Below the pieces are notes generated by a model. That model made no database searches. It was given only the letters and a program-made list of their open reading frames with translations, and had not been told where the DNA came from. Of a stretch of 64,000 nucleotides of DNA, positions 15,570-24,491 are shown piece by piece. Numbering within the stretch: the stretch's first letter is position 1; every line of letters begins with the position of its first letter. The stretch spans positions 744,001 to 808,000 of the forward strand of contig NZ_CP023406.1 in assembly GCF_002327105.1 (NCBI RefSeq). Direction: 5' to 3'. This stretch comes from Luteimonas chenhongjianii (GTDB lineage Bacteria; Pseudomonadota; Gammaproteobacteria; Xanthomonadales; Xanthomonadaceae). The translations under genes and the position numbers were made by a program.

Positions 15570-17267
15570 TCAGCGCCCGCGCAGTCGCAGCCCCACCACC
15601 AGCGGGTCGTGGTCGGAACTGCGCCAGGGGCCGGCCGCTTCCCGGTCGCGCATGTCGTCGGGTTCGTCGGCGTTGCTGTGCCACTTGGCGGCCCCGGCGA
15701 CGCGCGCCGCCAGCGACGGGCCCAGCAGCAGATGGTCGAGGCGTCCGGCCTGGCCGTCGAACACGAAGCTGTAGTGCGCGTCGCCATCGCGACCCGCGAA
15801 CGGGTCGCGCCAGCCGGCGTCGGTGAACACGCGTACCGGATCTTCCATGCCGTAGGCATTGAAGTCACCCACGATCGCGACGCGGTCGCCGGTGCCGGTC
15901 GGCGCGCCGGCGAGCCAGTCGCGCAGACGCCGCGCGGAGTCGACCCGGGCCGCGTTCCAGCACGCCTGGCCGTCGCCCTGGTCGCGGTCGGCGCCGTCGG
16001 CGTTGCCGCACCCCTTGGATTTGAAATGCACGGCGACCACGGTGAAGTCGGGGCCGTCCACGCGGCCGTCGCGGAGCGGCACGAAGGCCTGCGCCAGTGG
16101 CGCCCGGCTCAGCGTCTCGAACGGGCCGCCGCCGAGCGTGGCTGGCGCGCGCTGCGGTCGCACCCGGCTCTGGCGATAGATGAGCCCGACCCGGATCGCA
16201 TCGCTGCCGGGGCCTTCACCGGCATCGACGAAGCGCCAGTCGCGCGCCGGTCCTTCGGCGTTGAGCGCATCGACCAGCTGGGCGATGCTCGAATGCGCGT
16301 CGAAGCCGTCGTTCTCGAGTTCCATCAGCGCGGCAATGTCGGCATCCAGCGCGGCGATCGTCGCCACCAGTCCCTTGAGCTGCCGGGCCAGCGCTTCGGG
16401 CGAGCGCGCGCCGCGCGGGGTGGGGAAGCCGCCGCCGCGGCCATCGCCGTTGAACAGGTTTTCCAGATTGAAGGCGGCGATCCGGACATCGCCGTCGACC
16501 ACCGGCGCCGGCGGCCGCGACGCGGGCTGCGGCTGCAGCGGTGCGGTCAGCTGGAGACGCCAGGCGCCATGGCGATGGTCGACGATGCCTTCGACGCCGG
16601 TCAGCACGCTGCCGGTGCGCAGTGCCTGCGCGGTCTCGGGCAGATACCAGAGCCGGCCGTCGGGCGGTGCGTCTTCGCGGCCGTCGTCGAGCAGCACCCG
16701 ACGGCTGGCGTTGGCGGCGGCGACGCGCGCGGCATCGGTCCCGGGCCGCGCACGCTCGGTCGGCGTGAACAGGCGGCCATCGAAGCTCGCGGCCAGCGTG
16801 CCGCGGCGGTCGCGCTCGTGCTGGCCGGTCAGCGTCAATGGCGCGTCGATCCGGACCCAGGTACCGCTCAGCGCGGACCAGTCGGCGGGCGGGGCGTCCA
16901 GGCGCAGCGGCGCGATCGCGGGCGCCGGCGTCGGCAGCACGGTCACCTGCTGCGCGCGCAGCGCCGTCGTGCCTTCGCGCTGGCCGGTCACGCGCACGTG
17001 CGCGCCGACCTCGGGAAACGCGTCCCCGGCGGGTCCCTGCACGAACACCGCGTCGGGCGTCGCCGGATCGCCGTCGCCGGCGTCCTGCACGAACCAGCCG
17101 CCGAGTGCGTCGAAGCGTGCGGTGACCCGGCCCTGGACGGTCACCGGCGCATCCTGCGGCGCCATCGCCAGGCTGCCGATCGGCAGCGCGGAATCGGCGC
17201 CCGGCGCGCCGGTGCGGCAGGCGACGAGCAGGGCGCAGGCGAGCAGCGCGGTGGCGGGACGGATCAT
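15570..17267 (-). CDS. ExeM/NucH-type extracellular nuclease lipoprotein
   Basis: A 565-aa exported nuclease. It starts with a lipoprotein signal (LLACALLVAC, Cys near 17). Residues of about 40-250 contain OB-fold-like repeats, including VQGRVTARFDALGGWFVQD. Residues of about 260-565 are an endonuclease/exonuclease/phosphatase domain with FNLENLFN, ALMELENDGF, VHFKSKGCG, IVGDFNAYGMEDP and the terminal SDHDPLV. This matches ExeM/YhcR-like enzymes that degrade extracellular DNA or RNA. The start at 17267 is set by the signal peptide; the longer frame lacks one. A terminator-type hairpin for the upstream cytochrome gene lies just before it, so it is likely a separate unit. Confidence 0.9.
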   Translation of the reverse strand: MIRPATALLACALLVACRTGAPGADSALPIGSLAMAPQDAPVTVQGRVTARFDALGGWFVQDAGDGDPATPDAVFVQGPAGDAFPEVGAHVRVTGQREGTTALRAQQVTVLPTPAPAIAPLRLDAPPADWSALSGTWVRIDAPLTLTGQHERDRRGTLAASFDGRLFTPTERARPGTDAARVAAANASRRVLLDDGREDAPPDGRLWYLPETAQALRTGSVLTGVEGIVDHRHGAWRLQLTAPLQPQPASRPPAPVVDGDVRIAAFNLENLFNGDGRGGGFPTPRGARSPEALARQLKGLVATIAALDADIAALMELENDGFDAHSSIAQLVDALNAEGPARDWRFVDAGEGPGSDAIRVGLIYRQSRVRPQRAPATLGGGPFETLSRAPLAQAFVPLRDGRVDGPDFTVVAVHFKSKGCGNADGADRDQGDGQACWNAARVDSARRLRDWLAGAPTGTGDRVAIVGDFNAYGMEDPVRVFTDAGWRDPFAGRDGDAHYSFVFDGQAGRLDHLLLGPSLAARVAGAAKWHSNADEPDDMRDREAAGPWRSSDHDPLVVGLRLRGR

Positions 17268-17302
17268 CGGCGGGGGACTCCAGCGGCCGTGGAAGGCCGG
17301 AT

Positions 17303-17328
17303 GCGAAAACGCCGCCCGGGGGCGGCGT
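17303..17328 (-). terminator. intrinsic terminator after cytochrome c gene
   Basis: Minus strand ACGCCGCC and GGCGGCGT form an 8-bp stem around CCCG, followed by TTTTC. It lies 26 bases after the cytochrome c stop. Confidence 0.75.
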
Positions 17329-17353
17329 CTGGCGGGTACGGGACCCGACCGGC

Positions 17354-17869
17354 TTACTTGATGTTCTCGATCATCCAGTCGACGACGGCGTGCATCTGCT
17401 CGTCGTTGAGCGCCGGGTTGCCGCCGCGAGCCGGCATGACGCCCGCCTCGCCGGTGAACCCTTCGATCGAGTGGCGGTAGAGCGTTTCGGTGCCCTGGGC
17501 CAGGCGGCTGTCCCAGTGCTGGTGGTCGAGCGTCGGCGCGCCACCGGCGCCGGAGGTGTGACAGCCCGCGCACAGGTTCTGGTAGATGACCGAGCCGTCG
17601 AGCGTGCCGCCATAGGCCACTTGCGCTGCGGCAGCCGCAGCAGCCGCGGCGGTGGCGGCCGCCTGCGAGGCGGCGCCGGTTGCGCCGGCATAGACCGCAC
17701 CGACTGGCGCGATGCGCGCTTCGGTCCGCTTGGCCGCGCCTGGCGGAACTTCCGCAGGCAGGGAGTTGTGCAGGAACCAGGCTCCGATGATCAGACCCAG
17801 CGTCACGACGGTCAGGAACAGCAGGACCATCGAAAAGCGCTTGAGGAATTCGAGATCGTAATTACGCAC
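17354..17869 (-). CDS. membrane-anchored c-type cytochrome (c5-like)
   Basis: A 171-aa monoheme cytochrome. An uncleaved N-terminal membrane anchor (residues 11-32) is followed by an Ala-rich flexible linker (about 60-85) and a periplasmic heme domain with CAGCH and a distal Met in GVMPARGGNP. It could pass electrons to the terminal oxidase encoded near 29 kb, but this is inference. The start is GTG at 17869 with AAGG upstream. It has its own terminator and is transcribed away from the ETF-QO gene side. The linker resembles those of membrane-tethered cytochromes that reach between complexes. Confidence 0.92.
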   Translation of the reverse strand: MRNYDLEFLKRFSMVLLFLTVVTLGLIIGAWFLHNSLPAEVPPGAAKRTEARIAPVGAVYAGATGAASQAAATAAAAAAAAAQVAYGGTLDGSVIYQNLCAGCHTSGAGGAPTLDHQHWDSRLAQGTETLYRHSIEGFTGEAGVMPARGGNPALNDEQMHAVVDWMIENIK

Positions 17870-18127
17870 GAAACACCCTTGGCGGCATGGCCCTCGGCCA
17901 CAGCTGCGCCCGAGTATACGGGCAGGGTTTCAAGAATGCTGCGTTCGCGCCGGACGCGGGCACGGGCGCCAGGCGCGCTGCCGATGCGCCTGCAGCGACG
18001 TGCGCCCGCTTCGCGGATCGCGCGTCATCCGGACCATCGCGCACGGCAGGCGCGGGCGCGGGGCGACCCCCTGCGCCCGCTCGGCGGTTGCCGGCGCACC
18101 GTGCGCGCGGCGCCGGTACGGCCGGAC

Positions 18128-19813
18128 TCACATGCCCGCGTAGTTGGGGCCGCCCCCGCCCTGCGGCGCCACCCAGACGATGTTCTGGGTGGGATCCTTG
18201 ATGTCGCAGGTCTTGCAGTGCACGCAGTTCTGCGCATTGATCCGCAGGAACGGGCCGTCCGGGCCGTCGAGATATTCGTAGACCGCGGCCGGGCAGTAAC
18301 GCGCCTCGGGTCCGGCATAGATCGCCAGGTTCACGTCGACCGGCACCGAGGGATCCTTGAGCGTCAGGTGCGGCGGCTGGTCCTCGTCGTGGTTGGTGCT
18401 CGAGAGGTACACCGAACTCAGGCGATCGAAGGTCAGCACCCCGTCGGGCTTGGGGTAGTCGATCTTCGTGTGCTGGGCGGCCGGTTCCAGGCACGCGTGG
18501 TCGGGGCGGTCGCGGTGGATCGTCCACGGCGGCACGCGCATGCCGAGTCTGGGCAGCAGCCACTGCTCGACGCCGGTCATCAGCGTCGCCGTCGTGCGGC
18601 CCTTCTTGAACCACTGCTTGAAATTCTTGGCCTGCGCCAGTTCGGCATGCAGCCAGCTGGCCTCGAAGGCCGCCGGATACGCGGACAGTTCGTCGGCGCT
18701 GCGGCCCTCGCCCAGCGCGGCGAACGCGGCCTCGGCCGCGAGCATGCCGGTCTTGATCGCGGCGTGGCTGCCCTTGATGCGGCTGGCGTTGAGCGTGCCG
18801 GCCTCGCAGCCGACGAAGGCACCGCCGGGGAAGACCAGCTTGGGAATCGACAGCAGCCCGCCGGCCGTGATCGAGCGCGCGCCATAGCCGATGCGCTTGC
18901 CGCCTTCGAGATACTTGCGGATCGCCGGGTGGGTCTTGAAGCGCTGGAACTCCTCGAACGGGCTCAGCCACGGGTTCCTGTAGTCGAGCCCGACGACGAG
19001 ACCGATCGCGACCTTGCCGTCCTCGGCGTGGTAGACGAACGAGCCGCCGTAGGTATCGTCGGTGAGCGGCCAGCCGGCGGTGTGCACGACAAGACCGGGT
19101 TCGTGTTTCGCCGGATCGACCTGCCACAGCTCCTTGATGCCGATGCCGTAGCTCTGCGGGTCACGACCCTCGTCGAGTGCGAACTTCGCGATCAGTTCGC
19201 GGCCCAGCTGGCCGCGCGAGCCTTCGGCGAAGATCGTGTACCTGGCCAGCAGTTCCATGCCCAGCTGGAACTCGGCGGTCGGCTGGCCGTCCTTGCCGAT
19301 CCCGAGGTTGCCGGTGGCGACGCCGCGCACCACGCCCGCATCGGTGTAGAGCACTTCGGCAGCAGCGAAGCCCGGGAAGATCTCGACCCCGAGGCCTTCC
19401 GCCTGCGCGGCCAGCCAGCGCGTCAGCGCGCCGAGGCTGATGATGTAGTTGCCGTGGTTCTTGAAGCAGTCGGGCAGGAAGAAATCCGGCGTGGACTTCG
19501 CCCCGGTCTCGTCGAGGAACAGGAACTCGTCGCGGGTGACCGCCTGCTTGAGGGGCGCACCCTTCTCCTTCCAGTCCGGGATCAGTTCGCTCAGCGCACG
19601 CGGGTCGATGATCGCGCCCGAGAGGATGTGCGCGCCCGGCTCGGAGCCTTTCTCCAGCACGCAGACCGAGACTTCGCGGCCGGCCTCGGCGGCCAGCTGT
19701 TTCAGGCGGATGGCGGTCGCCAGGCCGCCGGGTCCGGCGCCCACGACGACGACGTCGTACTCCATCGATTCGCGTGGGCCGTGGGTGTCGAGCAGTGTCT
19801 GGGGAGTCGTCAT
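18128..19813 (-). CDS. electron transfer flavoprotein-ubiquinone oxidoreductase
   Basis: ETF-QO passes electrons from acyl-CoA dehydrogenases, via ETF, into the quinone pool at the inner membrane. The 561-aa length is standard. The FAD-binding motif VVVGAGPGGLATAIRL is near residue 22, the quinone/membrane region includes GGAFVGCEAGTLNASRIKG, and the 4Fe-4S cluster cysteines are in ARYCPAAVYEY and QNCVHCKTCDIKDPTQNI. The usual etfAB genes are not next to it. With FadL at 21.2 kb and a CoA-transferase at the start of the window, it fits a fatty-acid-using organism. Confidence 0.96.
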   Translation of the reverse strand: MTTPQTLLDTHGPRESMEYDVVVVGAGPGGLATAIRLKQLAAEAGREVSVCVLEKGSEPGAHILSGAIIDPRALSELIPDWKEKGAPLKQAVTRDEFLFLDETGAKSTPDFFLPDCFKNHGNYIISLGALTRWLAAQAEGLGVEIFPGFAAAEVLYTDAGVVRGVATGNLGIGKDGQPTAEFQLGMELLARYTIFAEGSRGQLGRELIAKFALDEGRDPQSYGIGIKELWQVDPAKHEPGLVVHTAGWPLTDDTYGGSFVYHAEDGKVAIGLVVGLDYRNPWLSPFEEFQRFKTHPAIRKYLEGGKRIGYGARSITAGGLLSIPKLVFPGGAFVGCEAGTLNASRIKGSHAAIKTGMLAAEAAFAALGEGRSADELSAYPAAFEASWLHAELAQAKNFKQWFKKGRTTATLMTGVEQWLLPRLGMRVPPWTIHRDRPDHACLEPAAQHTKIDYPKPDGVLTFDRLSSVYLSSTNHDEDQPPHLTLKDPSVPVDVNLAIYAGPEARYCPAAVYEYLDGPDGPFLRINAQNCVHCKTCDIKDPTQNIVWVAPQGGGGPNYAGM

Positions 19814-19907
19814 CGTTGCCTTGCGCGGTGCACGCGGGTACGGGTGTGCGGAGGTGAGTATCGCAACCGGAGTGCGATGGATGCGTGCCTGGTCGGTCGC
19901 GGAAAGA

Positions 19908-20231
19908 TCAGCGCGGCCGTGTCGGCATCGGAAACGGCGTGATCACGGCCTCGCCGGAGGCAGCGTCGCGGATCGCGGATTGCCGCTTCTTCTCCACTTC
20001 CTCCACGCGCAGCACGCTCTGCATCGGCAGGTGCAGCGTCCGTGTCTCGCCGAACTCGGCCTGCAGGCGTTCTTCGGTCGGATCGACCACGAGGCCCTCG
20101 TGCACGTCGAACACCAGCTCGGAGACTTCGACGAACCCCCACAGCCGGCCGCTTTCGACGTGACGTGCGTAGAGTTCGTAGACCTTGCCGTGGTTGAGGA
20201 AGGTGATCTTGTAGAGCGGCTTGCCTGTCAT
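19908..20231 (-). CDS. DUF1820 family protein
   Basis: A 107-aa soluble protein matching the DUF1820 family: YKITFLNHGKVYELYARHV near the start, then WGFVEVSELVFDVHEGLVVDPTEE, FGETRTLHLPMQSVLRVEEVEKK and a short Pro-rich tail. Members are widespread in gamma-proteobacteria with no established function. Start at 20231 is the only reasonable ATG. It lies 22 bases downstream of the rhomboid gene on the same strand, so the two probably share a transcript. Confidence 0.85.
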   Translation of the reverse strand: MTGKPLYKITFLNHGKVYELYARHVESGRLWGFVEVSELVFDVHEGLVVDPTEERLQAEFGETRTLHLPMQSVLRVEEVEKKRQSAIRDAASGEAVITPFPMPTRPR

Positions 20232-20253
20232 GCGGCAATTATAGAACGCGCGC

Positions 20254-20952
20254 TCAGTAACCCTTGAGCCGGCGCAGCCGCTGCCCGATCGCGCGGCGCG
20301 AGACCAGCGCGAACACCACGCCGAACAGCAGCCCGGCCAGATGCGCGGTCCAGGCGACGGCGCCGAAGGCCGGGCCGATGTAGGCGAAGATCACCTGCAG
20401 GCCTGCCCACAGCCCGATCAGCAGCGAGGCCGGCGCACGCACGAATTCCAGGAACAGTCCCAGTGGCACCACCACGCCCAGGCGCGCGCGTGGAAACAGC
20501 GCGAGGTAGGCGCCGATCAGCGCCGAGACCGCGCCGCTCGCGCCGATGATCAGGCGGTCGGGCGTGCCGATCGCCAGCACCGCCGACAGGTTCGCCAGCG
20601 CGCCCCCGACAACGAACAGCACCAGCAACCGCCACGCGCCCATCAGCCGTTCGGCGGGAAGGCCGAAGATCAACAGGAACACCAGATTGCCGAGCAGGTG
20701 GGTCCAGTCCGCGTGCAGGAACAACGCGGTCACCAGTCTCAGCCAGGGTCCGGGCTCCACCCAGTTCGCCAGCAGCCCGTCGGTCCCGACCGGACCGCCG
20801 TACAGCGCACCCCAGTCGAGCAGCAGCGTGTAGTGCTCATTGGCTGAACGCGTACTCGCCCACAGGAACGCCAGCCACAGCAGCGCGCACAGCATCGGCA
20901 CCGCCCAGCGGAGCGGCGTGCGGGCGCGACGGTTGGGGATCGAAACGAACAT
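20254..20952 (-). CDS. rhomboid family intramembrane serine protease
   Basis: A 232-aa polytopic membrane protein of the rhomboid family. The catalytic serine is in IIGASGAVSALIG and the histidine in WTAHLAGLLFG; LHADWTHLLGNLVFL is the conserved loop and helix with the HxxxN motif. These are the residues needed for intramembrane cleavage, so it should be active. The start at 20952 gives a short basic N-terminus before the first helix; longer upstream frames cross the divergent fadL promoter region. Substrates are unknown. Confidence 0.92.
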   Translation of the reverse strand: MFVSIPNRRARTPLRWAVPMLCALLWLAFLWASTRSANEHYTLLLDWGALYGGPVGTDGLLANWVEPGPWLRLVTALFLHADWTHLLGNLVFLLIFGLPAERLMGAWRLLVLFVVGGALANLSAVLAIGTPDRLIIGASGAVSALIGAYLALFPRARLGVVVPLGLFLEFVRAPASLLIGLWAGLQVIFAYIGPAFGAVAWTAHLAGLLFGVVFALVSRRAIGQRLRRLKGY

Positions 20953-21031
20953 CTGCGGCCATTGTCGGGGTCCACGCAGCCGCCGGTAAAGCGCGCCGGT
21001 AGAGGGCATCGACGATGCCGCAATGCAGCAA

Positions 21032-21060
21032 GACGTCCGCACGGGACAGTACGGTATAGT
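21032..21060 (+). promoter_or_regulatory. possible fadL promoter
   Basis: TATAGT at 21055-21060 is a good -10; the hexamer 17 bases upstream, GACGTC, is a poor -35. It would leave a leader of about 110 bases before fadL. Confidence 0.3.
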
Positions 21061-21175
21061 GCGCCCGCGACGCAGTTCGGGAGGGGAATTCCGACAGGGT
21101 GGCGTTGACGGAGGGGGCCCCGTCCGCGCTGGGCGAAGCACACGACAACAACCTGTTTGGGAGAGAACGAGACAC

Positions 21176-22504
21176 ATGGCTACCACCCCCCGCTTCATGC
21201 ACACCACCGCACTGGCGTTCGGCATCGCCGGCGCGCTGGCTTTCGCCGGGCAGGCACATGCCGCCGGTTTCCAGCTCAAGGAAAACAGCGTCAAGTCGAT
21301 GGGCAGCGCCTTCGCCGGCACCGCCGCCAAGACCGGTGACAGCTCGGTCGTGACCAACAACCCGGCAGTGATGACCCAGTTCGCAGGCACCACGGTGCAG
21401 GCCGACCTGACCGTCATCGACCTCAACTACGAATTCCAGGGCAGCGGTCGCGATGCGCTCGGCCGTCCGCTGACCGGCAGCAACGGCGGCAACGCCGGCG
21501 ACGTCACCCCGGTGCCGGCACTGTCGGTCGTGCACAAGCTCGACAATGGCGTCGCGCTCGGCGCGATGATCAGCGCGCCGTTCGGCCTGAAGACCGAATA
21601 CGACGCCGACTGGGTGGGCCGTTATGCCGCGCAGACCTCGGACGTGAAGGTCATCGACCTGACGCTGTCGGGTGCGATCGACCTGAGCGACCGCTTCTCG
21701 GTCGGCCTCGGTGTCATCGCTTCGCGCGCCGACGTCACGCTGTCGCGCGCTGTGGATTTCGGCGCACTGCTCGCGCAGGCCCGCGTCCCCGGCTTCCTGC
21801 CGCAGAGCGCGGACGGCCTCGCCGAGATCCAGGGCAAGGACAACGGCTTCGGCTGGATCGTCGGCGCGCACTTCCGTCCGACCGACACGGTGTCGGTCGG
21901 CGTGAGCTACCGCTCCGAGATCGATTACGAACTGCACGGCACCGCCGACTGGACCGTGCCGGGCAACGTGGCTGCGGTGCTGGGCCAGGCCCAGCCGGGC
22001 CTGTTCCTCGATGGTCCCGGCGGCGCCGATCTGACCACTCCGTCGATCCTCAACGTCGGTGCCACTTGGCAGGTCAACGACGCGCTGATGCTGTCGGCCA
22101 CCTATGCCCAGACCGGCTGGGAATCGCTGCGTGAAGTCCGCATCGAGTTCGACAACCCCGATGCGGATTCGGTCGAGCCCTTCGAGTGGCGGGACACGTA
22201 CTTCGCCGCCCTCGGCGCCGAGTACAAGCTCAACGAGAGCTGGAAGCTGCGCGGCGGCGTTGCGTACGACGAAACCCCGACCAACCTCGAGCACCGCACC
22301 CCGCGCCTGCCCGACGCGAACCGCATCTTCTATTCGCTCGGTGCGACCTGGACGATGAACGACGCGTTCGATGTGAACTTCGGCTACACCCGCATCGAAC
22401 CGCGCGATCCGAAGATCGACACCACCAGCGGCGGCAGCCGCGTGACCGGTGGCTACGACGGCAACGCCAACCTGTTCGGCGTGTCGGCGCAGTACCGCTT
22501 CTGA
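21176..22504 (+). CDS. fadL: FadL-type outer-membrane fatty acid transporter
   Basis: A 442-aa outer-membrane beta-barrel of the OMPP1/FadL/TodX family, which admits long-chain fatty acids or other hydrophobic compounds. The signal peptide ends ...FAGQAHA, and the mature protein begins AAGFQLKENSVKSMGSAFAG, the classic N-terminal hatch of FadL, with the NPA turn in VTNNPAVM. The last residues SAQYRF form the barrel-insertion signal. GGGAGAG-like SD (GGGAGAG, 21159-21165) precedes the ATG. A strong terminator follows 28 bases after the stop, so it is monocistronic. Confidence 0.93.
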   Translation: MATTPRFMHTTALAFGIAGALAFAGQAHAAGFQLKENSVKSMGSAFAGTAAKTGDSSVVTNNPAVMTQFAGTTVQADLTVIDLNYEFQGSGRDALGRPLTGSNGGNAGDVTPVPALSVVHKLDNGVALGAMISAPFGLKTEYDADWVGRYAAQTSDVKVIDLTLSGAIDLSDRFSVGLGVIASRADVTLSRAVDFGALLAQARVPGFLPQSADGLAEIQGKDNGFGWIVGAHFRPTDTVSVGVSYRSEIDYELHGTADWTVPGNVAAVLGQAQPGLFLDGPGGADLTTPSILNVGATWQVNDALMLSATYAQTGWESLREVRIEFDNPDADSVEPFEWRDTYFAALGAEYKLNESWKLRGGVAYDETPTNLEHRTPRLPDANRIFYSLGATWTMNDAFDVNFGYTRIEPRDPKIDTTSGGSRVTGGYDGNANLFGVSAQYRF

Positions 22505-22532
22505 TCCACGCGCAAGCGTCTGGAACAGGAAA

Positions 22533-22558
22533 AGCCCCGCTTCGGCGGGGCTTTTTTT
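22533..22558 (+). terminator. intrinsic terminator after fadL
   Basis: AGCCCCGC-TTCG-GCGGGGCT forms an 8-bp stem with a UUCG-type tetraloop, followed by seven T residues. Textbook Rho-independent terminator. Confidence 0.95.
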
Positions 22559-22784
22559 GTGTCGCGTTCCGGCGGGCGCGGAACGCGGTTGCCGGTGCAG
22601 TCGCGGCTGGCGCTGGCGCGACGCATCGTGTCCGGCGATGCGCCCGGGTCGACGCGTGATTGTGCGGGCGAGCCGCGATCCCGGCATCGCGCCGGCTCCG
22701 CCGGAAGCGCGTTCGCGCGCCACGGCGCCTCTCGTCAAAGCCTGCCGCGCGCGTCAGCGCGCCTGCGGAAGTGCGCCGCGGACT

Positions 22785-23699
22785 TTATGCGATCCGCGCC
22801 AGCAGCCATGCCCACGCCGGCAGCGTCACCAGCGACAGCAGGATGCCGTAGCCGACGAGCGCGGCGGCGAGCCGCGGCGCGAGGCCGGCGGCGATCGCCA
22901 GCGCCGCCGCGGTGATCATGCTCGGCATCGCCGACTCCAGCACGTTCGCCTGCAGCATCGTCCCGGTCATGCCGAACATCAGTGACAGTGGCAGCGCGAG
23001 CGCCGGCATCACCAGCAGTTTCAGCAGCAGGCCCGTCGCCAGCGGCCGGATCTCGTCGCGGGGCATGCGCAGCTGGATCGACAGGCCGACCGCCAGCATC
23101 ACCAGCGGCAGCAGCGCACCGGCGAGATTCTCCAGCGCCGCGGCGATCCAGGCCGGCGGCGCGGCCGGCATCAGGGTCAGGCCGAAGGCCAGCGCCCACA
23201 CCGGCGGGAAGCGCACGATGCGGCGCATGATGTCGCGCCAGCCCGGCGGTGTGTCACCGCTGTAGCGGGCGATGACCGTCAGGCCGAACGTCGACAGCAA
23301 CACGAAGGTGCCGAACTGGTCGTAGACGACCGCGTAGGCGACCGCGTCCTGCCCAAGCAGCGCGGCCACCATCGGATAGCCGATGAAGCTGCTGTTGCAC
23401 AGCGCCACGCACAGCACCACCACGGCGGTCTCGTCGCGGCCGAACCGGAGCCATCGCGCCAGCGGCAGCACCAGCGCGAGCGTTGCGATCGCGAGCAGCC
23501 ATGGCGTCGCTGCCAGCCCCAGCAGGGCAGCGTCGAAGACGAGTTTGGGAACATGCACCAGCACCGCAGCCGGCAGGCACACATAGAGCACCACGAGGTT
23601 GAGCACCTCGGCGGCGTTGGCAGGCATGACCCGCAGGCGGGCGAAGAGCATGCCCAGCGCAAGCATCGCCAGGATCAGGGCAAAGGCGTCGAAAGCCAT
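22785..23699 (-). CDS. AEC family transporter (auxin efflux carrier type)
   Basis: A 304-aa integral membrane protein with about ten hydrophobic helices in two halves, starting MAFDAFALILAMLALGMLFARL. The central break includes LCNSSFIGYPMVAALLG, the conserved N/P-containing helix of the AEC/BASS fold; the second half has VLESAMPSMITAAALA. Members export or import small organic acids or amino acids; the cargo here is unknown. The start at 23699 removes an Arg/Pro-rich leader that does not look like protein. It faces the terminator of fadL from the opposite strand. Confidence 0.88.
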   Translation of the reverse strand: MAFDAFALILAMLALGMLFARLRVMPANAAEVLNLVVLYVCLPAAVLVHVPKLVFDAALLGLAATPWLLAIATLALVLPLARWLRFGRDETAVVVLCVALCNSSFIGYPMVAALLGQDAVAYAVVYDQFGTFVLLSTFGLTVIARYSGDTPPGWRDIMRRIVRFPPVWALAFGLTLMPAAPPAWIAAALENLAGALLPLVMLAVGLSIQLRMPRDEIRPLATGLLLKLLVMPALALPLSLMFGMTGTMLQANVLESAMPSMITAAALAIAAGLAPRLAAALVGYGILLSLVTLPAWAWLLARIA

Positions 23700-24491
23700 G
23701 GGCCGGCAGTGGCGTGGAGGGCGCCCGATGTTAGCGGGCGACGACGGCGATCGCGAAGCCGGGCGCAAGCCACGCCGGGCGCGAGGAAACCGAAGCGACG
23801 CGGACGCTGCAGAAGCAGAAGGCAGAAGACCGCAAGCGAGCGAAAAGCAAAACTCGAAAGCTCAACAGCCGACAAGCCGGCAAGCCGAGAGGGCCTGGAC
23901 CGAGCGGAGAATCGAAAATCCGGTGTGCGGGGTGGAGCCTGAAGAAGCGAATGGACAGTGAAGGCGGCAAAGGCGTGGAAGAAACGAACGAGCGAACGAA
24001 GTGAAGGGCTCGAGGCGGTCTGCCAGTTGGCGTCGCCTGGAGCCCCTCTCCCTCCGGGAGAGGGGTTGGGGTGAGGGCACCCGCCACCACACCCACGCCG
24101 CAACGGCACGTCACTCGTGCAATCAACCGCTTCCACGCAGGAACCCCCGAGTGTCCAGCCGGGTTGCATCGCAGTTTGCGCGGCGCCATCAACCGACCCT
24201 CCAGTTGGCGCTGCCTGGAACCCCTCTCCCTCCGGGAGAGGGTTGGGGTGAGGGCGCCCGCCACCCACGCCCACGCCGCAACGGCACCTCACTCGCGCAA
24301 TCAACCGGTTCCGCGCAGAACCCCCGCGTGTCCAGCCGGGTTGCACCGCAGTTTGCGCCGCACCAGCAACCGGCCCGGGCGCGATGAGCATCGTCAGCCG
24401 CCGAAGCTTCGCCTCGTCGCCGGGCTCACCCGTTCCGGCCCGCCAGAGCATGGCGGGCTTTCGCGCACGAAGCCCTGCTTCGTTGCCGTGC
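23700..24491. other. repeat-rich non-coding spacer
   Basis: About 790 bases without a supportable gene. The right half is taken up by two tandem copies of a 178-base unit (see next entry). The left part (23740-24020) is an A/G-rich stretch on the plus strand with no RBS or conserved motif. Confidence 0.6.
24023..24377. repeat. tandem 178-base repeat with embedded REP palindrome
   Basis: Copy 1 (24023-24200) and copy 2 (24201-24377) both start CCAGTTGGCG, contain CCCCTCTCCCTCCGGGAGAG followed by TTGGGGTGAGGGC, then a CACGCCGCAACGGCAC block, CAATCAACCG, and CGTGTCCAGCCGGGTTGCA-type ends. Identity is roughly 85-90%. It lies downstream of putA. Confidence 0.88.

Noticed and set aside
17390..19942. 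Plus-strand frame of about 850 codons opposite the cytochrome c and ETF-QO genes
   Set aside because: Same kind of shadow; ETF-QO motifs on the minus strand are decisive.
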